Shown here piece by piece: positions 16,648 to 24,826 of a stretch of 64,000 nucleotides of DNA. The stretch is from Streptomyces sp. F001 (GTDB lineage: Bacteria > Actinomycetota > Actinomycetes > Streptomycetales > Streptomycetaceae): NCBI RefSeq assembly GCF_004187715.1, contig NZ_QZWF01000005.1:496001-560000 (forward strand), in the 5' to 3' direction. The notes under the pieces were generated by a model. It was not told the DNA's origin. It was given only the letters and a program-made list of their open reading frames with translations, and made no database searches. A program made the translations under genes and the position numbers. Within the stretch, counting starts at the first letter, position 1. Every line of letters begins with the position of its first letter.

Positions 16648-17901
16648 ATGGGAGCGAACGCCATCCTCAAGAGCCGGATGGATGAACTCGGGCTCACCCA
16701 GGATGAATTGGCTGGTCGGATGAACACTGCGCTGGCAGAGATCACCGGCAGGCCCGGCGACGTCTCCGCACGCACCGTCCGCAACCTGCTGAACGGAACC
16801 TCCCGCCGCCCCATCGGCCGTACATGCGCGGCGCTGGAGCGGGTGTTCGGCTGCCCCGTCGAGGACTTAGGGTTCAGCGCACCACGCACCATGCACCACC
16901 CGCAGGAGGACCCTGTGCGGCGTCGCACCTTCATCGCCTCGGCCACCGGGACCGCAGCCGCCGCGGTTCCACTGGTCGCCCAGCGCCGCACGGTCGGCAT
17001 GTCAGATGTGGCTCGGGCCGCCGCCGGGATGAACGCGCTCGTAGAAGCCGACGACCGCCAGGGTGGACACCTGGAGTTGGAGAAGGCGGCGACGAAGGGC
17101 CGTGACGGCGTACTGGAGTTGCAGCAGCGCAACGCCAGCGAACGCGTCCGCCGAGCCCTGTACGCGCTGGCCGCCGAGTACTCCACCATCGCGGCCTGGT
17201 CCTGCATCGACGCCCGCAACCTCGATCAGGCGCAACGGCACCTGAACGAATCCGCGACGTACGCCGGCCTCTCCCAGGACGGCCCCACCGAAATGCGGGT
17301 GTGGGTCAACCTGTCCATGCTCGCCTACCAGCGCCAGAACTGGCCGGAAGCGCTCGCGGCAGCGCAGGCCGCACAAGCCTCTCCGGCCGCACGACGTGAC
17401 CCGTTCTTCGACTCCCTGGGTCGCGTCCGCGCCGCCCTCGCCTACGCGGCACTCGGTGATGGCCGCATCGCCGGGCGGTCCCTCGGATCGGCTCAGGACG
17501 CCTTCACCAAGACTCCGGAACGCGAGCGCCCACGCTGGACAGCCTTCTACGGCCAGGCCGAACTCGATCACCTCGCCGCCATCGTCCACTACAACAGCGG
17601 ACACCACACCCACGCCGAAGCCATGGCACACCGGGCCCTGGCCAAGATCCCGGAGCCCTTCCGGCGCAACAGGGCCCTCGCAACGGCCCAGCTCGCCCTC
17701 GCGCAACTGCACCAGGGCGACGCCGAACAAGCCACAGTGACAGCCGCCGATGTCTTCACAATCATGGACGGCGATCCCCTGCCCGGCCGTATGCGCACGC
17801 TCATCGGCGACTTCCACCGGGGCCTGTTCGCCCTGTCCCCCTCAGCCTCCTACGCACGAGACTGGGCAGACCGCATGCGCACCGAATGGAGTCGAGCGTG
17901 A
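16648..17901 (+). CDS. Xre-type HTH protein with TPR-like C-terminal domain
   Basis: The 417-residue protein has an N-terminal Cro-like HTH (LKSRMDELGLTQDELAGRMN, RTVRNLLNGTSRRPIGRTCAALERVFG) and a linker with RRRTFIASATGTAAAAVPL. A helical TPR-like repeat domain spans about residues 150-410 (for example EMRVWVNLSMLAYQRQNWPEALAAAQAA and TAQLALAQLHQGDAEQATVTA). This architecture is a frequent streptomycete regulator, often peptide- or stress-linked. A broken relative of its C-terminal part lies at 58927-59060. Coupled translation with the GNAT gene (GTGA overlap) suggests a two-gene operon. Confidence 0.85.
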   Translation: MGANAILKSRMDELGLTQDELAGRMNTALAEITGRPGDVSARTVRNLLNGTSRRPIGRTCAALERVFGCPVEDLGFSAPRTMHHPQEDPVRRRTFIASATGTAAAAVPLVAQRRTVGMSDVARAAAGMNALVEADDRQGGHLELEKAATKGRDGVLELQQRNASERVRRALYALAAEYSTIAAWSCIDARNLDQAQRHLNESATYAGLSQDGPTEMRVWVNLSMLAYQRQNWPEALAAAQAAQASPAARRDPFFDSLGRVRAALAYAALGDGRIAGRSLGSAQDAFTKTPERERPRWTAFYGQAELDHLAAIVHYNSGHHTHAEAMAHRALAKIPEPFRRNRALATAQLALAQLHQGDAEQATVTAADVFTIMDGDPLPGRMRTLIGDFHRGLFALSPSASYARDWADRMRTEWSRA

Positions 17902-18416
17902 CCGACCTACGTCACTTCCAGCACGGGAACCTCCCCGGGGGCTTCCGGCAGATGCTCATCGACGTACACGCCGACGCCTACGCCGACCAGATGGACGACC
18001 CCTTCCACCAGCGCTTCGCCTGGTTCGTCGATCACTGGACCGGTATGGAGGGCTTCTCCTGCGTCGTGGCTTACGACGGAGAGGAGCCCGCCGGCTTCGC
18101 CTACGGCGCCCCGCTCGCTCCCGGCCGCGAATGGTGGCGCTCCACAGGCTACGAGCCGAAGAGTGGCTACACCTCTACGTATGCCGTGTCCGAGGTGATG
18201 GTGCGCCCTGGCTGGCGCAAGCAGGGCATCTCCGAACGATTGCACGAGGCGCTCCTCAAGGAACGTACGGAAGACCTCGCCGTGCTCCTGGTCGACGTCA
18301 CCCACCCCAAGGTGCAGGAACTCTATGAGTCGTGGGGGTACGCCAAAGTCGGCGAGCAGCAACCGTTCGCCGACTCACCGGTGTACGCAGTGATGGTCCA
18401 AGACCTTCGAGACTGA
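17898..18416 (+). CDS. GNAT-family N-acetyltransferase
   Basis: The ~172-residue GNAT protein has the acetyl-CoA loop VMVRPGWRKQGISERLHEALLKE and a C-terminal VTHPKVQELYESWGYAKVGEQ, in the usual beta4-beta5 order. The GTG at 17898 overlaps the upstream stop (GTGA) and is preferred over the ATG at 17886. The substrate is unknown; neighbours include a regulator and, further away, the graspetide genes, so a tailoring or immunity role is conceivable but not shown. Confidence 0.82.
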   Translation: MTDLRHFQHGNLPGGFRQMLIDVHADAYADQMDDPFHQRFAWFVDHWTGMEGFSCVVAYDGEEPAGFAYGAPLAPGREWWRSTGYEPKSGYTSTYAVSEVMVRPGWRKQGISERLHEALLKERTEDLAVLLVDVTHPKVQELYESWGYAKVGEQQPFADSPVYAVMVQDLRD

Positions 18417-18748
18417 ACCGCCATCAGAGAGCGGCGAGTCGGCCCACTCAAGGCACTCCAGGCCCAGCGTCACGCGACGTGCGGCTGCGTGATCACGGAT
18501 ACGCGTCTACCAAGCGGCTGCCTGCAGCAATCCACGGCGATGTCCTGAACCGACCATCCGTCTGTGGGAATGCGCACGGTGCCGACAGGAGCCCGCTCAT
18601 CCAGTTCGCGTGCCTCTCGTACCGAGCGAGCATGTGACCACCGTGCTGCGCTACTGCAAGCGGATGGCGGTAAGAGGGGTAACCCGTCTACGCTACTTGT
18701 CCCCCACCTGTCACGGTCCGTCCTACATACCCGACTGCGGTAGATGAG
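18417..18748. other. Intergenic region before the defence locus
   Basis: These 332 bp contain no convincing gene. Base composition falls here, and the following two genes use noticeably more A/T-ending codons than the element core, which suggests that the defence genes came from another donor. Confidence 0.5.
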
Positions 18749-19276
18749 GTGCGCTTGTCTCTGATCCCTGACGGTCTCCCTGAGGCGCATCGATCCATCG
18801 CCCAAGAAGCCGACCGCATCCATGAGAGCGCCCTCTGGAGCGCACAAGGCCAATTCGAGCAAGCCAAGTTGTGGCGCCTCATCAACTTGATTCTCGGCGT
18901 TCCAGCTGCCGCCTTGGCTGCTGTGTCCGGCGGCACTGCGCTCGCTGGTGACGTTGGCATCTGGCCAGGTGTCCTGGCGCTTGCGGCGGCGGCCTTCAGT
19001 GCGACCCTCACGACCGTCAACGCCTCACGGAGGATGACCCAGGCCCAGGCGTCGGCAAACGCCTACCTAGAACTGCAAACGGCAGCCCGCCAGTTCCTCA
19101 CGATTGACCTGGCCGACCTGACCCGCGAGGAATCGCGGGATGCCCTGCGCGGTCTGACCAACACGCGGGACGAGCTGAACAAGACCTCCGATCCGCCAGG
19201 ACGCCTGGCCTTCAAGTTGGCCACTCGCAATATCGAGAGAGGCAGACAGACCTACGAAACCGATCAGGTGGTGTGA
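18749..19276 (+). CDS. SLATT-domain two-TM effector of a CBASS-like system
   Basis: The 175-residue protein has two adjacent transmembrane segments (about residues 45-66, LINLILGVPAAALAAVSGG, and 69-90, GIWPGVLALAAAAFSATLT) flanked by helices. This is the layout of SLATT proteins, membrane effectors linked to SMODS nucleotidyltransferases. The C-terminal helix reads SANAYLELQTAARQFLTIDL. The GTG start is at 18749. The stop overlaps the GTG of the next gene (GTGA), so expression is coupled. The expected role is pore formation or membrane disruption when the partner makes its nucleotide signal. Confidence 0.75.
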   Translation: MRLSLIPDGLPEAHRSIAQEADRIHESALWSAQGQFEQAKLWRLINLILGVPAAALAAVSGGTALAGDVGIWPGVLALAAAAFSATLTTVNASRRMTQAQASANAYLELQTAARQFLTIDLADLTREESRDALRGLTNTRDELNKTSDPPGRLAFKLATRNIERGRQTYETDQVV

Positions 19277-20160
19277 GTATGGCGCTCACAGTGGCATCTG
19301 CCTTCAATCAGTTCGATGACGACATCAAGCCTCGTCAAGCAACCTGGGACAAGGTCTACGAACGGCGCGACGCCGTCGTGAAGGCCCTGCAGAGCGCCTT
19401 CCCCGCCACCAGCACCATTACGTACAAGTCAACAAAGATCATCGGCTCCTTGGGGCGCCGTACCGCGAGTCGTCCTGTCAGTGACATCGATTTGCTGACG
19501 CACCTGTATGTGGACCCTGACCTATGGAGTCGAAGTTACCGGGATAACTCAACCGACTTCCTCTATCGCGTGCGGCGCAGCCTGAATAACGCTTCCACGG
19601 TAAGGAAGATCGGCGCACGGGGTCAGGCAGTGCGACTCTTCTACACCGATGGCCTAGAGGTGGACGTGGCCGCTGTCGTGAAGTATGACAGCGGCGGATA
19701 CGGCATCCCAGATGGGTCAGGCAGGTGGCTCACCACCGATCCAGTGAAGCACGAGGACCACCTGAATGAAATCAACAACCGAGTAGATGGAGATATCAAG
19801 AAGATCATCCGGTTCGCGAAACAGTGGAACAAGGCACACAGTAACTACTTCGGCTCCTTCCACCTCGAAGCCTTGGTCGCTCGCACCTTTGAATGGTCGC
19901 TCGGTACCGACTCACGCGACGCCTTGGAAGACTTCTTCCGATACAACAAGGGGAACTTGTCGGTACAAGATCCTGCCGGTTACAGCGGGGATCTATCGGA
20001 CGGAATGTCGTGGACAACTCGGTTTGCTGCCCAAACAGCGATGGAGCGCGCGTGGGAACGCGCTGCAGCAGCGAATCGAGCCGAGATAAATGGGGACCAT
20101 AAGGAGGCGATGCGCCTGTGGCGCATCATCCTTGGCGACAAGTTCCCGACCTACGGGTGA
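19273..20160 (+). CDS. SMODS / CD-NTase nucleotide second-messenger synthase
   Basis: The 295-residue polymerase-beta-fold nucleotidyltransferase has GSLGRRT at 58-64, followed by SDIDLL with catalytic Asp71 and Asp73. The third carboxylate is Asp131 in LEVDVAAVV. A helical C-terminal half (EDHLNEINNRVDGDIKKIIRFAKQWNKAH) matches the SMODS/OAS-like cap. It should make a cyclic or linear oligonucleotide on phage sensing. GTG 19273 overlaps the SLATT stop; ATG 19279 is an alternative. No Cap2/Cap3 genes are present, so this is a minimal, type I-like CBASS arrangement. Confidence 0.85.
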   Translation: MSMALTVASAFNQFDDDIKPRQATWDKVYERRDAVVKALQSAFPATSTITYKSTKIIGSLGRRTASRPVSDIDLLTHLYVDPDLWSRSYRDNSTDFLYRVRRSLNNASTVRKIGARGQAVRLFYTDGLEVDVAAVVKYDSGGYGIPDGSGRWLTTDPVKHEDHLNEINNRVDGDIKKIIRFAKQWNKAHSNYFGSFHLEALVARTFEWSLGTDSRDALEDFFRYNKGNLSVQDPAGYSGDLSDGMSWTTRFAAQTAMERAWERAAAANRAEINGDHKEAMRLWRIILGDKFPTYG

Positions 20161-20305
20161 CCGTTGCATTAGTGGATCGAGCGGTCAACGGTGCCCGAAC
20201 ACCCGGCGAGTAATCCCACTTCAATGACGTCGCCACTACTCCATTGGTAAACGGTGCGACTGGGGACTAACGAGCGGTGCTCTCGCCGGTTGACAGTAAA
20301 GGGCG

Positions 20306-22201
20306 TCAGCCCTGGGCGGCAACTGCAGCCTGGCTAATGCTCTGTGTCAGCTCGGTGACCTGCTCGTAGACGGTGCCCTGCTGTTTCATGAGCTCGCGGA
20401 TCCTCCGCTGAGCTCGGTCCACTGCTGTCCGCTCTCGGCCGTCGAACAGGGAGCCGATCTCGGTAGCGGAATGCGACGTCAGCTCGCGGCATAGATACAT
20501 TGCCATCTGCCGCGCGACCGTGGCCACTCGTCCGCCATCGCGCCCACGTAGAAGCTCATCCGCGACTCCGAAATAGTCACCTGTAAGCTCGATAACAAGG
20601 TCACCCGTGACAGCACCCTGCGGATCTGATACAGCAACCCCCGAAAACATGTCACTGAGAACTGAATTCGTTAGCTCGATATCCACCTCCCGCCGATTAA
20701 GGGCAGCGAACGCGGCCACCCTAAGCACAGCACCCTCCAGTTCGCGGATGCTTCGCCGAATTCGAGCAGCGATGAATTCCAAGACCTCGACTGGCGCATT
20801 CAACTGCTCCCGCATCGCCTTCTTGCGCAGGATCGCGATCCGCGTCTCCAGCTCCGGCGGCTTAATGTCGGTGACCAGACCCCACTCGAAACGGTTTCTC
20901 AACCGCTCATCCACCGTCAGCAACTGCTTAGGCGGCCGATCACTGGACAGGACAATCTGCTTGTTCGCATTGTGTAGCGTGTTGAACGTGTGGAAAAACT
21001 CCTCCTGCGTCACCTCCTTGTCCGACAGGAACTGAACGTCGTCCACGAGTAGGATATCGACGTCGCGATACCGATTACGGAAGGCGTCAGTCTTACCATC
21101 ACGAATTGAGTTGATGAACTCATTAGTGAACTCCTCCGAGCTCACACATTGAACTTTCACCCCTGGGTACAGGCTGCGAGCATAGTTCCCGATTCCGTGA
21201 AGCAAATGTGTCTTACCGATACCCGACTCGCCATAAATAAACAGGGGGTTATACGCCTTCGCCGGCGCTTCGGCGGCAGCAACGGCGGCCGCATGCGCAA
21301 AGTGATTTGAGGCGCCGACGACGAACGTCTCAAATAGATACTTCGAGTTCAGTCGCGGGTTTGAGACTGGGGCGTGCCTCGACGTAGACACACGGTTTTC
21401 AAAGTACTCTCCGCCTACCTTCTGTAGCAGGGTTTCTTCAGCGGACACTGCCTCATCCTCTACTTGGCCCTGTCGCGCCTCGCCACGTTCAGGCGTGTCT
21501 GTCCGCTCCGTCAGATTGTCGATTGCGTCCAGCTGCCGTTCCAGCACCTCGCATCTCGCCTCGGCACGGAGTCGCAGAGTGTGTGCCTCCCTCAGCTCTT
21601 CTTCGAGGATCTCTACCTGCGCTAGAAGCTCAGCCCGTTCGTCCCGCAGATCACCGAGTTGGTCTTCGTGTAGCTGCAGAGCGTTCCGCGTCTCGGAACG
21701 ATCCCGGTCGTGATCGGCATGAAGTTGTCCGATCTGCACCTCAAGATCAGCAGCACGGTGTTGCGCGTCGAGCAACGCATCGGTGAGCGCACGCTCGCGG
21801 ACGGCCGAACGCCTGACCTCTCTGTCAGCGTCAGCAAGCTGATCTTCCAGTAGCTGCAGCTTCTGCGCTGTGGATCCGCTCACAGCCAGCGCCTTGCGAT
21901 GCAGTTGACGCAACAGTTCCATCGCCTCAGGCGTCGGGGCGGCTCCCTGTTCCTCCGCGACATCGTGCATCAAGTCGCTGACGAACTCCCAAGGTGGTAT
22001 CCGCGTCCCGTTGAGGTATCGGGAGACAGACCCTGCGTCTCTGTGCCGACGCGCCGCATAGCGACGAACGCTAACCCTCAGACCATCGAACATGCTTCTC
22101 AAGGCTTCGGCGAGCGCACGCGAATCATCCGGCAGTTGCCTTACCAGTGGCTCAAGACTCGTCACAAGCTGCCCTCCCGTCGGTGTTGCAGCAAGTGGCA
22201 A
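20306..22201 (-). CDS. DnaA paralogue fused to an N-terminal HTH and coiled coil
   Basis: The 631-residue protein has three parts. Residues 25-75 form an HTH of the streptomycete type ending in SVSRYLNGTRIPPWEFV. Residues 105-230 are a long coiled coil (heptad-rich LQLLEDQLADADREVRR and LLAQVEILEEELREAHTLR). Residues 283-620 are a complete DnaA AAA+ and DNA-binding module very close to Streptomyces DnaA: Walker A GESGIGKT 324-331, Walker B DILLVDD 382-388, sensor I around SSD 419-421, Box VII RLRNRFEWG 433-441, sensor II RSIRELEG 483-490 and domain IV from 540. The DnaA domain I, which recruits DnaB, is absent. The domain IV signature reads GRERTAVDRA where housekeeping DnaA has GRDHTTVMHA. 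A replication or transcription role on the mobile element is inferred. Confidence 0.88.
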   Translation of the reverse strand: MPLAATPTGGQLVTSLEPLVRQLPDDSRALAEALRSMFDGLRVSVRRYAARRHRDAGSVSRYLNGTRIPPWEFVSDLMHDVAEEQGAAPTPEAMELLRQLHRKALAVSGSTAQKLQLLEDQLADADREVRRSAVRERALTDALLDAQHRAADLEVQIGQLHADHDRDRSETRNALQLHEDQLGDLRDERAELLAQVEILEEELREAHTLRLRAEARCEVLERQLDAIDNLTERTDTPERGEARQGQVEDEAVSAEETLLQKVGGEYFENRVSTSRHAPVSNPRLNSKYLFETFVVGASNHFAHAAAVAAAEAPAKAYNPLFIYGESGIGKTHLLHGIGNYARSLYPGVKVQCVSSEEFTNEFINSIRDGKTDAFRNRYRDVDILLVDDVQFLSDKEVTQEEFFHTFNTLHNANKQIVLSSDRPPKQLLTVDERLRNRFEWGLVTDIKPPELETRIAILRKKAMREQLNAPVEVLEFIAARIRRSIRELEGAVLRVAAFAALNRREVDIELTNSVLSDMFSGVAVSDPQGAVTGDLVIELTGDYFGVADELLRGRDGGRVATVARQMAMYLCRELTSHSATEIGSLFDGRERTAVDRAQRRIRELMKQQGTVYEQVTELTQSISQAAVAAQG

Positions 22202-22280
22202 CTGTGCCTGCTACCGCAACACTTCCTACACGCCGCAGCCTTGATCGTGTCCCACGAAAAACCAATCAGGGAGGCTCGGC

Positions 22281-22667
22281 ATGCGAAACCCTAATCCCCG
22301 CGTCGATCTCGTCGCCTTCGTATCGGTACTGCTGACGGGTGTGGTTCTGATCGCGTGCAAGGTTCGGCCTGAGGCGGTCTCAACTGTCGCCCTAGGACTC
22401 TCCACCCTGTACGCCGCCTGGCGACGACCCAGCACGGAGAACCACCGAACCGGGAGCACCGACCACAAGACGAGCCAAGACACCAAGCATGGCGGAACCT
22501 TGGAGCCGGGGGTCACGATGCCGGCCGAGTCCCGCAAGCTGCTGACCGCGCCGTCCAAGGATGCAGGAACTCCACCGGCAGGCCCACGGCTCCGTACGTC
22601 GAGGCGTGAGGTACACGCCGAGGGAGACAGCGTCGGCGGCGTCTGCAACTGTTCAGTGCCGGAGTGA
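22281..22667 (+). CDS. Hypothetical small membrane protein, divergent from the DnaA-like gene
   Basis: The 128-residue open frame has two short hydrophobic segments near the N-terminus (VDLVAFVSVLLTGVVLIAC, VSTVALGLSTLYAAW) and a long polar, probably disordered tail. GGGAGG lies upstream of the ATG. It is divergently oriented from the DnaA fusion with an 80-bp gap, so the two may share a control region. No family is recognised; the tail is poor evidence for coding. Confidence 0.45.
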   Translation: MRNPNPRVDLVAFVSVLLTGVVLIACKVRPEAVSTVALGLSTLYAAWRRPSTENHRTGSTDHKTSQDTKHGGTLEPGVTMPAESRKLLTAPSKDAGTPPAGPRLRTSRREVHAEGDSVGGVCNCSVPE

Positions 22668-22866
22668 TTGGAAAGTGGTGAGGCGTGTCGCGAAAATGGT
22701 TGACGGCACGCCTAACCATGAGGGTGAAACGCGTGAGCGATGCGTGAGCGCACTGCCGCGGACAGGCCATCTAGCACCGGACAGAGCGCCATGCCGTGTG
22801 ACGCTGATCAGTAAGAACAGCACCACGCGGCACAGCCAGGCCCCCCCGGGAAAGGATCCAATCCCA

Positions 22867-22909
22867 CTCCTAAAGCGGGTGTCGCAGGTTCGAGTCCCGC
22901 CGGGAGCAC
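22867..22909 (+). other. Attachment site 2 (diverged tRNA-Arg 3' part)
   Basis: CTCCTAAAGCGGGTGTC is identical to the tRNA anticodon arm, followed by a T-arm/acceptor segment with several changes (TCGAGTCCCGC and CGGGAGC). A hairpin terminator follows at 22938-22969 (CAGCCCCCTCGGAG ... CTCCGAGGGGGCTG, then TTTT). The site closes the first module. The variant acceptor shows that it descends from a different element or from an older tRNA copy. Confidence 0.75.
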
Positions 22910-23227
22910 AGTGCCTGACCAGGCACGGAGCTTCGAACAGCCCCCTCGGAGTGATCTCCGAGGGGGCTGTTTTCGTGTGTGCGGGGACGTAACGCTAGGC
23001 GACGTCCTGGTTACGGGGTTTTCTACCGACCCCACGGGGGCGTCGGCGGCCTCCTGCTCGAACTGGGGCATCAGCGAGGTGTAGGTGTCCGTGTGGCTCG
23101 CGATCACCCCAGCCGGAGAAGTGACCGCTCTCCTCGCGGCGGGGAGTACCTCAAGGTCACCTGGATCAGTCTGGATGGCGCCGCCTGCCGTCTGGAGGCA
23201 CCCGACGAGGTTGACTGAGTCGAGCCG

Positions 23228-24826
23228 TCAGTGCCCGGCAGCGGTCTGGCTGGCCCTCCATTCAGGAGCCTCGGGCGTGTCCTGGAACTCCAGGAGGTGC
23301 TGTCCGGCGAGCCGCTGCAGGGCGGCGCGTACGTCTGCCGGTGTGACGTAGAAGAACTCCCGGCGTAGGTTTACCCGGTTGACGCGGCGGGACTCGAACT
23401 CCTGGTGCAGGCGGCGTTCCAGGCCGACGGCGTCCTCACTGAAGATCAGGGCGTGTACGTCGAAGCGGAAGGGGACGGACGCGTCCCCGAGTTCGATGAC
23501 GCGGTCCATGGGATCGAGGCGCCGGGTCATACCGATCTTGACCATGCGTTCGCCGAACGCTCCGACGTTGGAGATGACGTAGACGTATCCGGCCCGGATG
23601 TTGGCCTCGCGGGCCTCGACCGCCTCCAGTTCGGCGCCCAACTCGGCAAGTTTTCCTTCAAGTTCGGCGATGGCGGCCTCATCGCCGGTGCCGGAGCGCA
23701 GGCGGCGCAGGGCGCCCTCGTAGTGGCTGCGTTCCTTCTCCAGCCGCTGCCGCTCGCGCTCGATCTCGCGCTGCAGGCGCTCCTCCTCGCGCTGCTGGGC
23801 TCGTAGCTCTCGCTGCTCCTCCCGCTCGGTCTCCTTCCTTACCAGGTAGTCCGCCGTCAGCTCCAACTCCTGGACCCGCAGCTGGTGATAGTCATCGCCG
23901 ATGCGGATCTGCATGGTGGCGCCGAGCCGGGCGATCGACTCCCGCGTCTTGCCGAGCCGGTCGATCAGCGAGTCGAGCCGGTGCGGCTTCATGCCGCGCA
24001 CTGCGTTGTCCGCCTCGGCGTTGTACGCGCGCAGCATCAGCTTGGAGAAGTCACGGACCATCTTGCGGCCCTTGGCAGCTGAGCCGTCCACCATCCAGTA
24101 CTGGTTCCCGAGCACTGCCCGATCGTCCCTCGCCAACTGCTTGTAGCGGGCCTTGAGACTGTCGAGCCGGTCCTTGTAGGCGAGCGCGTCGGCGAGCGGA
24201 TGGCGGTACTCGTAAATGCCGGCCTCTTGCAGCATCCGCGTCTCATCGGTGAGCACCAGATCCCGGCGCGCGGCCGTGAGGCGCTGTTCGGCCTCCGCCG
24301 TCTGCCGAGCCATGTCGTCGGCTTGGCGGCGCACGTCGACCAGGGACTGAGCGGCGCTCTCGGCGGCGTGCTCTATCTTCTCGTCGAGGAGAGCGTCGAT
24401 CCGTCCGATCTCTTGGAGCTTCTCCTCATGCGCGCGGCGCAGTCGCTGCTGCTCGGCGGCTATCTGAGCGCTGTCGGCTCCGATGAGACGACTCAATTGC
24501 TCCGTCAGCTGACGGTTGTCTTCCTGTAGTCCGCGTACCTGTGTTTCCATCAGCGCCAGCTCGCCCGCCAGACGCGCCGCCTCGGACTCCGCTTGCTTAC
24601 GGCGCCGGCCGAACAGACCCCCACCTGTGGCCGGGACCGTCGCCTGGGGACCGTAGGGGGACTGCTGAGGAACGGGTGCGCTCGGCTGCGGCACGGCCCC
24701 TTCCGGGATCCAGATCTGCCAGCCTGGGGGTGTGGGCCATGCGGGATCCGGTTCCCAGCCCGGTGGCGGGCTCCACCCCTCCGGCGGGGCGGGCCAGGTG
24801 GGCGGCGGGTTGAACCGGTAGGTCAT
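23228..24826 (-). CDS. DUF4041 / T5orf172 (GIY-YIG-like) protein
   Basis: The 532-residue protein starts with Pro/Trp repeats (PPPTWPAPPEGWSPPPGWEP), followed by a long coiled coil (about residues 75-200). A DUF4041-like region follows (RMLQEAGIYEYRHPLADALAYKDRLDSLK and NQYWMVDGSAAKGRKMVRDFSKLMLRAYN), then a second charged coiled coil. The C-terminal T5orf172/Mug113 domain is at about residues 420-510 (GYVYVISNVGAFGERMVKIGMTRR, LERRLHQEF, REFFYVTPADV), related to GIY-YIG nucleases. Proteins of this kind occur on phages and in defence islands. It is the only gene between attachment sites 2 and 3, so it is the sole cargo of that module. Its biochemical role is unknown. Confidence 0.82.
   Translation of the reverse strand: MTYRFNPPPTWPAPPEGWSPPPGWEPDPAWPTPPGWQIWIPEGAVPQPSAPVPQQSPYGPQATVPATGGGLFGRRRKQAESEAARLAGELALMETQVRGLQEDNRQLTEQLSRLIGADSAQIAAEQQRLRRAHEEKLQEIGRIDALLDEKIEHAAESAAQSLVDVRRQADDMARQTAEAEQRLTAARRDLVLTDETRMLQEAGIYEYRHPLADALAYKDRLDSLKARYKQLARDDRAVLGNQYWMVDGSAAKGRKMVRDFSKLMLRAYNAEADNAVRGMKPHRLDSLIDRLGKTRESIARLGATMQIRIGDDYHQLRVQELELTADYLVRKETEREEQRELRAQQREEERLQREIERERQRLEKERSHYEGALRRLRSGTGDEAAIAELEGKLAELGAELEAVEAREANIRAGYVYVISNVGAFGERMVKIGMTRRLDPMDRVIELGDASVPFRFDVHALIFSEDAVGLERRLHQEFESRRVNRVNLRREFFYVTPADVRAALQRLAGQHLLEFQDTPEAPEWRASQTAAGH

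Noticed and set aside
20161..20305. Replication origin beside the DnaA-like gene
   Set aside because: I looked for clusters of TTGTCCACA-type DnaA boxes in both flanking gaps and saw none, so an origin cannot be supported.
22867..22909. Second complete tRNA-Arg gene at an attachment site
   Set aside because: Only the part from the anticodon loop to the 3' end is present at this and all other repeat sites; no D-arm or 5' acceptor strand precedes them.
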